NCBI GenBank assembly: GCA_003049465.1
Contig: PYSS01000008.1
Location: 1 to 64,000 of the forward strand
Length of the DNA stretch: 64,000 nt
Source of the DNA: Magnaporthiopsis rhizophila
Taxonomy: Eukaryota > Ascomycota > Sordariomycetes > Magnaporthales > Magnaporthaceae
Direction: 5' to 3'
Below, one piece after another: positions 11,956 to 21,962 of this stretch (its first letter is position 1; the number at the start of each line of letters is the position of its first letter). The notes beneath the pieces were generated by a model, which worked only from the letters and a program-made list of their open reading frames with translations, was not told the DNA's origin and did not search any database. Both the position numbers and the translations under genes were made by a program.

Positions 11956-13419
11956 TTACATGTAGATGTAGCAGAACTTGCCATCGTTGCCGCCGAGCGT
12001 GTTGAGTAGGCTGCCGAGCTTGACGTCCCCGCCGTTGACACCGACGTTCATGAGATCGTCAAGCGTGCCACGGCGTCCGGCACCCGTGTTGCCGCCGACG
12101 CTCTTGAGGCGGGTCTGCAGGTCCTGGAGCTGCCACAGCCAGAACACGCGGTCAATCATGGCGTGGTGCACATAAAAGTAGATGTCGCCCGGGGAGGCGT
12201 AGAGGTCACCGCCCGGGTCGCCACCGACGGTGAAGTGCCCCGATGCGTGAACGCCCGCGGGGGTCTGCATGTTGTTCTGGAAGCTGGTGATATCGTTGCT
12301 CCGGGTGATGAGGGCGTAGGTCTTGTCGGCCGTGGTCCCCTGGGCGTTGCTCCTGCTGATGCTGCGCTTGAGGCAGCGGGGGTTGTACCGGAGGGAGTTG
12401 CCGGGGCCGAGGTTCACCTTCATGTCGGCAAACGGTCCCGTGTCGACGCAGGCGCCAGGCCTCGGCGAGTTGCCGCTGAGGCTGGACGCGTTCCCGTTGA
12501 AGAGCGGCGAGTGCTCTGGGTCGTTGGCGTAGCGGTCCCAGTTCCAGTACGGCTGGTAGCCCTTGTAGCCACACTCGTTGCGCAGGGCCTGCTCGAAGGC
12601 CCACGTGAAGTATCGATGCCAGGTTAAGAAGTTGGCCGTGTTGTGAATGTTTGGCGTTTGCTGAATGTGAGCGGCGAGGAAGTCGTCATAGCGAGTCTTG
12701 GCGCCCGGCGCTTCCGAGGCGCTGAGCTTGGAGGGCTTGGTCATGAGGCACTTGACCGAGGCGATGTATTCCTCGCGCTGGGGAACAGAGAGATCGCTCC
12801 TGATGTAGAAGTCAGCATCAGCAGTCAGCTGAGACGGCGGGTGGACGAATAGAGGAGTATCTTACCACTCGTATCGAACGGCGGCGTTCTGAAGAGTGCA
12901 GCCGCTGCCGGCAACATTGCTTCCGGAGAAGGACTCGAGCTTTGGGAAGCTCGAGTCTCTAAGCCGATCCACTATATCGGCGGGGTAGGCCCGGACAGGC
13001 GAGGCAGCCGGAGCTGTCTGGGTGGTCGCAGTAGTAGCGGGTGTGAAGGTGGTGGCGGGAGCGGCGGTAGTAGTGGGAGGAGCAGAACTGCCGCCGCTAG
13101 GGCCGCTGGCGGCAGGTGTGGGGACGGGCGACGGAGCCGAGCCATCGGGAGCAGAAGAAACAACAGCCGAACCGGCCGGAAGGGGCACAGTAGTGTTGTT
13201 GGTGGTGCCGGCGGAGCTAGTCGCTGCGGGCAAGGGGGTGGTCGCCCCGGAAGGAGAGGAGCCAGACGGGGCGGGCGCGCCGGGCGTAGGCACCTGGTTA
13301 GGGGGGTCGACCCAGGCCACCGACGTGGCGGTGACGGGAGGAACATGCTTGCAGGGTTTGGGCCTGGCATGGCCCACGGCCACGAGACAGGCCCCAATGA
13401 CACAGTGAGAAAAGCGCAT
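11956..13419 (-). CDS. Secreted tyrosinase (type-3 copper oxidase)
   Basis: Two exons, 13419-12866 and 12799-11956, with a 66-bp GT-AG intron, give 465 aa. Residues 1-19 look like a signal peptide (ends VGHARP). A Pro/Ser/Thr/Ala-rich linker of roughly 100 residues follows (about 45-145). The catalytic domain begins near CTLQNAAVRYEW. The CuA ligands lie in AAHIQQTPNIHNTANFL and the following TWHRYFTW; the CuB ligands lie in HASGHF and FYVHHAMIDRVFWLWQ, where the HH pair and the DRVFWLWQ box are diagnostic. It should oxidise monophenols or diphenols to quinones outside the cell or in the wall. The long disordered N-terminal linker is unusual, because most fungal secreted tyrosinases begin their domain soon after the signal. 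The substrate is unknown. Confidence 0.93.
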
Positions 13420-15396
13420 CGTGGATCTTGTCCAGATGGAGATGTAGAGTAGAAGTAGGTTGTTTGCAGCCGCTAAGTGCCGATGTGTAGAGAGTCAACG
13501 TTTGAGGAAAGAACTCGAGTTCGTATAGGAGAAAAGACTGTCTCGGGCGAGAGTTGAATAGAGCGAAGGACAGGAGCTACAAGCTCAGAAGCAATGCCGG
13601 TATAGAAAGTGGCGATATGAGCGCGCGCAAGATACTGGAGTTGCTTAACGAAAGGACACGGCGTCTGCCGGTTGAAGGAAGAAACGAAGGACGAGGAGGA
13701 AGAAGGAAAAAAAGAATGGCAGATATGCCCAAGAGAACGAAGCAGCTCGCAAAGAAAACGACAAAGAAAGAAGGTCGAAAGGCCTGGCGAAAAGACAGAC
13801 CAACGGAGAGACGGCAGCGAAGGAGGTCGTAACGCTTTTGAAGGCCGCGAGGGAACATCCACGCTGGCGGGCGCGGGCCCCGCGCTGGCCGGCGAGGCAC
13901 CGTCGGGTAGCATGGCCCCGGCAAACACGAGATGGAGTGGTGGTCCATCCCGCCGTCCATGCCCAGGTTCGAGGCGGCGAACCTGAGATGCAACCCCAAG
14001 GCGTTGCGGCGCGTTGGGGCCCGCTCCTGGGCTGGTGGGTCCTGTGCCTGGATGGACGACCGTTATCCTGGTGGGGACGAGAATAGAACGCTCCACTAGC
14101 AGAGCAAAAAGGGACACCACTCGATCTGCTTGGTGCAGCCGCCCGTGCCGCTCTGACAAGCGTCGATAGAGTTCGTCAACACGCGATCGAACCGTAGACA
14201 CCCTCAGGGATAATAAACGTTGACTCGGTGGGCCCCTTGCCTCAGCCACGGGGTCACAAGCCTCGATATGCAAGTTTATTTCGCGTATAGCCAGATATTT
14301 GAAAATGTGGGGAGTGTCAAACTACTTCAGGTGCGATTTTCCCTGTACTCTACCAATGCGGGAGAATGGGCAATACGTCTTTATCCCCGTGAGGCGTTCG
14401 ACCGTTGTGGGGGAATCTCGTGGCGGCCAAGGTTGGACCCAGCCCAGCAGAGGGATCGCCAGGGTCCCCCATGAGATTGATCGCGACGTGTTTGGGTCCG
14501 ACGCAAAGAATCCTGCGCCAACCAGGCAATCAATCTTGCCACCGGTATCCCTTGCTGCCACAGCGATGTTCCCGGCAGCAGAGCCATATCAGCGGCAATT
14601 GATTGATATCAGCGAGCTCTCTCGTATCTCGACATGGCCGTGCCGTCAGCCGACAGGACAAGATGGTTAAAAGGCCGTTGTGGGGTCCAAGAGCAAATTG
14701 TTTGCGGCCGTGCACAACCGCGTTACATCGCGCTTAGAACAATGTTTCAGGGGGGTCCCCGAGCAACCGCAGGGGTTCCGCAACGGTCGAGCCACCACGG
14801 CAAAGCGAGATGAGCCGCACTTTACGCAGCGGCGCGTTCGACGACAGCTCACATTCCCGTGCGTTCAGCTCTCTATTGCAGCCTATTCTCGCATCCCGGC
14901 CCACTCCATTGCTCGGCCGTCAGCACGTCGCCAATTTTGGTAACCGAACTGAGGCCGTCCGTTCAGACCTGCCAAGAGCACAGTAATTGCGTGATAAGCT
15001 CGAACCACCAACAGAGCCCACCCATCTCCTCCCCATCGTCATTTGTTTCGAAGGATCGAGCGGCGTAGCAACAGAGCACCGCCTTTGTTTCTCACAATCC
15101 GACATCTCTCCACCGACGTCACATCAAGCGGGCCCGACGGAGGCCAACCTGAACCAACCTAACGGTCGACAACACGAGCGACCATGGCTCGATTTACCCG
15201 TACGCGTGACGACAGCGATTCATTCGTCATAGGGCTAATGGCTATCGGGCACGCTACAGAACCTCATGCATTTACAACTAGGCACCGAGGGACCGCCCCT
15301 GTCGGGGTACTAGATGAGCAAAATATTATTCAAACGATCTGGAGACCTCAGCGCGTCTTCCTCGCGGTGCCTCGAACTGTAACCTACATACGCTAT
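13420..15396. other. 2-kb intergenic region
   Basis: This lies between the tyrosinase start and the esterase stop, both minus-strand. Overlapping frames are present, including a long minus-strand one at 13473-14273, but none shows a domain, a plausible signal or a splice structure. I regard it as promoter and untranslated DNA. Confidence 0.4.
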
Positions 15397-17427
15397 CTAT
15401 ACCAGGGCCGCGAACGCCAGCGCCAAAGACAACACCGCTCCGAACACAGACCACCCGTCGCGCGAGCCTAGCGACTTGATTGGAATCACCGGGCGCGTGC
15501 CGTTGTTGCCTGGCGGTGTCGTCGCGTTGCCCCTCGTGGGCGTAGGCACGGTGACCACAGGCACCTTCGGCTTGGGGGTAGTGCGGGTGTTGTTGCCACT
15601 GCCGGGAACGCAGCCGCACTCAGCCTCCGAAACCATGTTGGCAGCCGAGAGCACCACGTTGGCAGCCGAGACGTCCTTGATAGCAGCCGGGGAGGACCCC
15701 GCGTGCAGCGCCCAGCTCGTGCCGCGGCTGACGCCGGGCGGGTTGAGCTCGACCACGACGCCGGGCGACAGCGGCGTCTCGATGGCCGGCAGCATCATGT
15801 CGACCATCTCGCAGTTGGCCCGCTGCTCGGGCGGCATCGTCTCCATGGCCATCTTGTCCGTCTGGAACAGCAGGCGCTCGCGCGTGTCCGGCCCCGTCCA
15901 GGGCTTCCACTCGGGCGTCCCCGCCGCGCGGAACTTGTTGGGGTCGAGCGAGCGCACAAAGGATGCCCAGTACGCCATGGTGATGGGCACGATGGCCTTG
16001 TTCTCGTTGGAGTAGCTCTTGGGCGGCGCGCCGTCCGTGTTGTTGGGCCCGAACACGGCGTTGAGCTCGACCGTGTGGTAGCTTCCGAACCCGAGCCGCT
16101 CCTGCTCCTCGTCCCGCACCGCGAAGTTGTAGTTGAACGTCTTGACGCCGTCCCTAGCCTGTGCGTTTTGCACCCGCGCCGTGATGCAGGCCGCCCTGAA
16201 GTCGGTGAACCCGTTCGCCGTCTGCCGCCACAGCGGGCCCGCGCCCAGGGACTTGCCGTTCGCGTCCACTGCCTTGCTGAAGTCGGGCGCCTGCTTTTGC
16301 AGGTACGCCTTGTCCAGCAGCGCCAGGCTCGCGTTGCTCAGCGCCCCAAACGCCTGGCTGTTGTAGAACTGGAGGACCTCCTGCGTCGTCTTGAGGTTGT
16401 TGGGCACGCCCTTGGTTCCTTCCTCCGAGCACGTCCCGACGATGGTGGGCACCTTGAGGTACAGCCCCTGGTCGAAGCGTGAGAGGCTGGGGCTCTTGAT
16501 CAGCTCGCCGTCAAAGTGCGGGTTGAACTGGCAGTCCTCGGCCTGCAGCGCCGACGCATTTACCGTCCGGAGGCAGGTGAGGGTGTCTTTCGAGACTGTG
16601 CATTTTGTCGCGTTCACGAGACAGGCGTACTGCTCCTGGCCCTGCTCCAGCGTGCGGAGGGTGGCAACCGACGTCGACTCGAGGATGGCGCCCTTGATCA
16701 GCGCCTTCTTGGGGTCCTCGTCCGCCCAGGCCGCGAGGAGGAGCTGGATGGCGGACGCTCCGGCCGAATCCCCAACGGCGACGATCTGCTCGGGATCGCC
16801 TCCAAACTTGTCCACGTGCTGCTTCAGCCACTTGGCGGCCTGGATCATGTCCTTGAGGCCATTGTTCAGGCTGGCGCGTTCCTTGACCTCTTTGCTCTGC
16901 AGGAACCCGAACGCGCCAACTCGGTAGTTTATCTGGGCCACGACGATGTTGCCAAACGCGGCCAGGTCGCTGCCGTTGAAGTTGGCGTTGGAGTTTGACT
17001 GGAAGCCACCGCCCTGCAGCTGGTACATAACCCCCAGCTTGGAGGTGGCCGTCGCGTTGCTCGGCGCAAAAATGTTGACGAAGAGACAGTCCTCGGACAC
17101 GGTGAAACGCTTGTTGGGCTTGTTGGTGAAGTCGGACGCGGCCCTGGGCAAGCAGATGGGGCGAAACTTGCTGGCGTCTTCGACGGTCCCGTTCGTGGAC
17201 GGAGGATCTGTGGGCGCGGCGAAGCGCAAAACTCCCAGAGGAGGAGCCGCATATCGAACACCAAGCCACCGTGTGGCGCCACCTGCTTCTGCCACACCTT
17301 GGACTTTGGTGTACCCCAGGTCAACCAGCGGTTCGACCGCTCCAACCGGATGCCAGGCGGCGAGAGAAAAGAAAGAGACCAAAATGTTTGAGCATCGCAT
17401 CTTGCAACCAGGCATGCGATATAGCAA
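15397..17427 (-). CDS. Type-B carboxylesterase/lipase, probably GPI-anchored
   Basis: A single exon of 676 aa on the minus strand. The start at 17427 gives MLYRMPGCKM; a second ATG nine codons later precedes a good signal peptide and may be the real start. The alpha/beta-hydrolase core is complete. It has the SEDCLFVNIF signature (about 111-120), an oxyanion loop QLQGGGFQ where Gln replaces the usual His before GGG, the nucleophile Ser221 in GDSAGA, an acidic residue in GTCSEEGT, and the catalytic His in YHTVELNAVFG. The last 70 residues are Thr/Pro/Asn-rich and end in a hydrophobic stretch (VFGAVLSLALAFAALV), fitting a GPI-anchor signal. It should hydrolyse carboxylic esters at the cell surface; the substrate is unknown. 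Confidence 0.92.
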   Translation of the reverse strand: MLYRMPGCKMRCSNILVSFFSLAAWHPVGAVEPLVDLGYTKVQGVAEAGGATRWLGVRYAAPPLGVLRFAAPTDPPSTNGTVEDASKFRPICLPRAASDFTNKPNKRFTVSEDCLFVNIFAPSNATATSKLGVMYQLQGGGFQSNSNANFNGSDLAAFGNIVVAQINYRVGAFGFLQSKEVKERASLNNGLKDMIQAAKWLKQHVDKFGGDPEQIVAVGDSAGASAIQLLLAAWADEDPKKALIKGAILESTSVATLRTLEQGQEQYACLVNATKCTVSKDTLTCLRTVNASALQAEDCQFNPHFDGELIKSPSLSRFDQGLYLKVPTIVGTCSEEGTKGVPNNLKTTQEVLQFYNSQAFGALSNASLALLDKAYLQKQAPDFSKAVDANGKSLGAGPLWRQTANGFTDFRAACITARVQNAQARDGVKTFNYNFAVRDEEQERLGFGSYHTVELNAVFGPNNTDGAPPKSYSNENKAIVPITMAYWASFVRSLDPNKFRAAGTPEWKPWTGPDTRERLLFQTDKMAMETMPPEQRANCEMVDMMLPAIETPLSPGVVVELNPPGVSRGTSWALHAGSSPAAIKDVSAANVVLSAANMVSEAECGCVPGSGNNTRTTPKPKVPVVTVPTPTRGNATTPPGNNGTRPVIPIKSLGSRDGWSVFGAVLSLALAFAALV

Positions 17428-19975
17428 ACAAAAAGTGAAAGAAAAAAATGGGGCAAGAGAAAGTAAGGAAGAAAATGGTTAGTAGGAGCGGGCTAGCCCG
17501 AAAAAGAAACCAGACGGGAAAAGACGGCGACAAACTGCAACTTTTATCAAGCAGATGGGCGCAGCATGGCTCACCCTTTTCGTTGACAACAGGGATCCTA
17601 AGATAAAGTTCCCAATGGGTCAGTTACCCGAGTCGGCGCACCTTGTCATCATATCTTTTTTTCCTCCGATCCATCCGCCCGCCTATTTCCCCTGCCTAGC
17701 ATACGAAAGGGGCAATACCTACGTCTTGGTTTCACAGCCGTTTTAGCTGGATTGTATCCTTTGGCGTTTGCCAAATGAGAAGATCTGACATTGCTGATCT
17801 CTCGTCCAATATCAGTAAAATTCCAGAAAGGGTCCAACGTGTGGTAGAAAGAGGAGAAAAGAGGAAGGGACTACTAGATTGGGCCGCTAGTCACCCGGCC
17901 TGAATCGAGGGAGATCATCGGTAGTACGGACTATTTTTCCCAGGGCGCACGAACCAGTGAACACATGATGAAATTTTAAGCTTTTTCACCCCAGACTGGG
18001 TAGGAGCTCAGGCCCAGGAGAACTTGGCCAAAAACATGCGCTTTTTTTTTTTTTTTTTTTTTTCAATTAACTCCCTCGCTAACGTCGTTGCCTCGGCAGG
18101 CGTAGTTTACTTACCGTGGCCGGTTTCTCTCTCTTGAGTTAATCAAAAGACCTGAGGCCCAGAAACGCGGCAAGATACATAAACTCTCTGCTAAATCAAT
18201 CGTATCAAAGAGACAACCAACGCAGGCAGTGGGAACCGATACTCGGGACCTTGGTGGTCGCAGAATGCCAAGAAAAGGCACGCGGTTTGAGGTTTTTACT
18301 CGCGAGGCTAACCCTGAGTCGGGGTCCAATATGCAGGAACAAGATGTGGCTTTGAGAGGGTTCCCTCTCTCTTTCTTCCCACCCCTGTCCCTGTCAGCCG
18401 CAAGACATCCATGCATTCCAATCACGGTTCTCCCTGCGGCGGCTGCTTGTGGTAATGTTTTCAGCCGGCCCGAGACGCCTTGCTTGACGGCTTGGCCCCA
18501 TGATCACCGCGACGTCAAGTCAGCCAGCACACCGGCGATCCCGGACATGCGGTGCTCTCTCGCCGCCCGAGGGGCGACTTCTGGAGCAATAGCTTGCGAC
18601 AGTTCGAGGCTTGTGTAGTCGCCAATTCATCTGTTTGTTCACCTGCACCCTATCCCTTTTACTCGAATGCACCAAATGTTTGATACCATTATTTCGCAGC
18701 CTCCTATCGACAAGATTGCTACTTCCATCTTGCCCAGCACCATAAGGCACAGCAAGAAGAGGTGCACATGGCCTGGCATGTCTCCTGCGCTTTCTGTATC
18801 TATAATTAGCAGCAGCAGCAAGCAAATCATGCGTATTTTTGGTTGCATGGAGGCCAACTCCGCAACGCCTCGGAAGCTTGTCCACCAGCCACTCTGCCGC
18901 ATCCAATATGAGTACCACCTTACCCACGTCGGCTTCTTACAAACCCGTGGCGATGGTATTAATAGTGCAAACTTGGATATCCCATCTGCAGAGTTGGGAT
19001 ATTCTGTATGAACAGAGTGAGCTACTATCCACTTACAGTGAGATGTCAAGCATTACAAGGGCGTGTGCAGAACAGGGAACCTACGCGCCATAAAGTAAAG
19101 ATAAACAATAGAGCTCGAGGAGTAAAATGCTGAGTGGCCCGACGGCGGAGAGTTGCAGGCCGAATCATGGGCGATTCGAAAGACTCAAAAGTACCTCAAA
19201 TCTGACCAGTCGTGTGGCTACGCCTCTGCAGACCCTGTGCTCGGACTTCACATGACTGAGGAAAACAGAACTGAAGCTCACTTTTGTGTGCCACGCGCAA
19301 AATAATTGTATAAGTGAATGGGGTGGCAAATATTAGGGCCGGGTTATTTGTCACACGGGGATTGTCACACGGGGATCATCACCTCCCCGAGCCAACGGAC
19401 AGCAGGGCGCCAATTGATTAGGGCGGACCAACAGGACACAAGATCCCTGCAGGTAACAGGAAGATTAGGCGCCCAGCCCCTCCTAGATACGTACCTAACC
19501 CCGCAAAGTACGGGCCATATAAAGGCCTATATAACGGGGGAAATTTCGCTAGGACCTTGAGAAGATTCTGCTTCCTTAAGCATCTCCTTAAGGCCATAAG
19601 AAGTTTATTATAATACAGTGACTTCACCAAGCCGACTCTGTCCCCTTGTTATATTATTCTTTTTCTTCTTCTTTTTTGTACAAACAACAGACCTCTCCAT
19701 CCGGAAATCGCTTCGTGGTATTGGGATGCCAAGATGCTACTACTAAAACAGGGAGGCTTAGAGAATGAGAGAAAGGAAAAACGCTCAAGTTAGCAGAAGC
19801 GAGTGAAAGTCAATGCCGTTCCCCAATTACTAAACAAAAACAACAAACGCCCAAAAACAGCTAGCAACCGACTAGAAGAAGAAAAACCCAAGCCGAGGAA
19901 CGCCGTGGTATCCAAAGAGAAGTTTGTATTTTTGGTTAAAAATGTTGCTTGCTTGCTACTCTCTAAGGCCCCCAT
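17428..19975. other. 2.5-kb intergenic region
   Basis: No gene was recognised. It contains a T22 tract at 18042-18063 and a short direct repeat (GTCACACGGGGAT twice) near 19351-19378. Much of it is closer to 50% GC than the flanking exons. Confidence 0.45.
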
Positions 19976-21962
19976 CTAGGCCTCGAAGCGCTTTCCAACG
20001 ACACCGTCCCGGCGCTGCAGGGACTGGGACAGGCCGGGGGCGGGCTGGGAGGGGAAGCCGTTGAAGCGGGTGGCACCGCCGGACTTCGCGAAGCTGGTCA
20101 TGAGGGACCAGACGGCCAGGGGAGCGCTGCCGCCGGTGCCCGACTTCTGGCGGTCGGCCATGGCGGACAGCTCGGCGATGGAGATCCTCACGGTGTTGCC
20201 GGCGTTCTGACGCTTGGCCACGACGCCGTTGGCCATCGGGACCTTGCCGACGTCGGCCATGGGCATGGTGCTGAGGCCGAGCTTGGGCGCGGAGCCATCG
20301 GGACCGATGGTGCCCATGCGGGCAGGAGCCGGGGCGCCAGACGCAGGGGCCGCAGGGGCTCCAGAAGCAGGGGCGCCGGAAGCAGGCGCACTAGAAGCAG
20401 GCGCACCAGAAGCCGGAGCACTGGAAGCAGGTGCGCCAGACGCCGGAGCACTGGAAGCAGGTGCACCAGACGCCGGAGCACTGGAAGTAGGCCCACCGGT
20501 AGCAGGCGCAGCGGGCTGCTGGGAAACGGGAGCGCTAGCACCGCCGCCGCCAGCGCCGCCACGGGCCACAGTGACGATGAACTCGCCATCCAGAGAGCCG
20601 ACGGGAACAGCAATGCGCATGTTGCGTTGGTCGAGCTGGACCTGCTGGTTGATGGGAGTAAAGGTGGGGTTGAGGAGAAGCTGGTTGCCGAGGTTGATGC
20701 CGTTGTTGTTGTTGTTATTGTTGTTGTTGTTGTTGCCGTTGTTGTTGTTGTTGTTGTCGTTGTTGCGGCCGTTGCCATTGCCGCCGTTGCGCTCCTGACG
20801 CCTGCCGAAGCGGCCGGGGAAGCCGACGTTGCCCGCCACGTTAGGCTGGAACTGGACACCACGCTGGGCAATGCCGAGTTCGACAGCCTCGTTGGCCTGG
20901 ATGCCCATCTGGTTGGCCATGGCCAGCAGACGCTCGGGGTTCACTTAACAGTATTTTCGTCAGCTAGGGTGCGTGTAATAATGGGCGTGGCGTGTAGGAC
21001 TTACCAGGCATCTGCACGACGGCAACCATGTTGTTCAGGTCGGCGCTGAGCCCGCCTAGGTTGGTCTGAACGAGGTAGCGGAAGTTGTCTGTGGAGAATA
21101 TTGTCAACAAACTGCTCGAGAGCGTCGGAATAGGTCACGTAGAGGACATGTGCCGGCGTGACTTACTGATAGGCTGAACACCACCAGTGAGCTGGTTGGC
21201 GCTGACGCCGTTGACGACATTAGTGGCAATGGTCATGGGCTGGTTGGTCCTGACGGACAGGCGGAACCCATCGGCGAACTCGAGCTCCTGGATGCCGCCA
21301 CCCTGGATCTGGACCTGGTTGGCGGCGCCCTGGCCGAACTGGGTGAGAACGACGCTGGTCTCAACGGTCTGGCGGCCAACGACCATGAACTCGCCGTCGA
21401 CCTTGTTCAGCTTGACCATGCGGACGGTGTTGTCGGTACTAGAGAGATGATGATGATGACTTATTAGCACAGATATCTCCTAAGAGTTGCCATGCACGTG
21501 TGGGCTGGTTTGTACTCACGTGTTAACCGACTTGATGTCCTCCTGAACAATCCAGGCCTGGCGATCCGTGGAGAGCATCGCTAGGAAGGTGTTCTCGGGC
21601 ACAACCTTGGCTTGCTCCAGCAGGGCAGGGTCGATGGTCATCTCGATCTGACCGCCGACCAGATCAATGGCCCTGTTGGTCTGAATGTTGAGCGAGTTCC
21701 TGCTGAGCTGGACGAAGGGCTGGCCGGTGGAGCCAACGACATGGCTGGCGGGGAGAGGGTTCGGGTTCAGGTTGGCGATGAGCTGCTGCTGCGTCTGCGA
21801 GAAGGTCTCGATCTTGGAACCGTCGGGGAATTGGATCTGGTTCAGCTGCATGTCGCCGTTGATATTGACGACCTGGTTGAACTGGACCTTCTGCTGCTGG
21901 GCAGTGGCCAGGGTGGCGAGCCACAGAGACAGGCTGCCGAGGGAAAGTACTGAAGAAACCAT
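19976..21962 (-). CDS. Secreted Asn/Ala/Pro-rich protein of unknown family
   Basis: Four exons on the minus strand, 21962-21520, 21438-21167, 21088-21005 and 20943-19976, give 588 aa. The introns are 81, 78 and 61 bp, all GT-AG. Residues 1-22 are a signal peptide (ends ATLATAQ). The N-terminal half (about 23-310) is ordered-looking and contains related beta-type segments: VQFNQVVNINGDMQLNQIQFPDG, then DNTVRMVKLNKVDGEFMVVG, and later LDQRNMRIAVPVGSLDGEFIV. The phrase DGEFxVxxxR recurs, suggesting an internal duplication. Between them lies an Asn tract (about 327-347). Further on is a roughly 65-residue tandem repeat of the decapeptide SSAPASGAPA. The protein probably sits in the wall or medium. 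I do not recognise a family and assign no function. Confidence 0.8.
20340..20500 (-). repeat. 30-bp coding minisatellite (SSAPASGAPA)
   Basis: This tandem 30-bp unit in the last exon of the secreted unknown encodes the decapeptide SSAPASGAPA with small variations. The units keep frame, so copy number can change without breaking the protein. Confidence 0.75.

Noticed and set aside
13473..14273. 266-aa minus-strand frame upstream of the tyrosinase gene
   Set aside because: It is Arg/Ser/Pro-rich with no domain, overlaps other frames of equal quality, and lies in the promoter and leader region of the tyrosinase gene.
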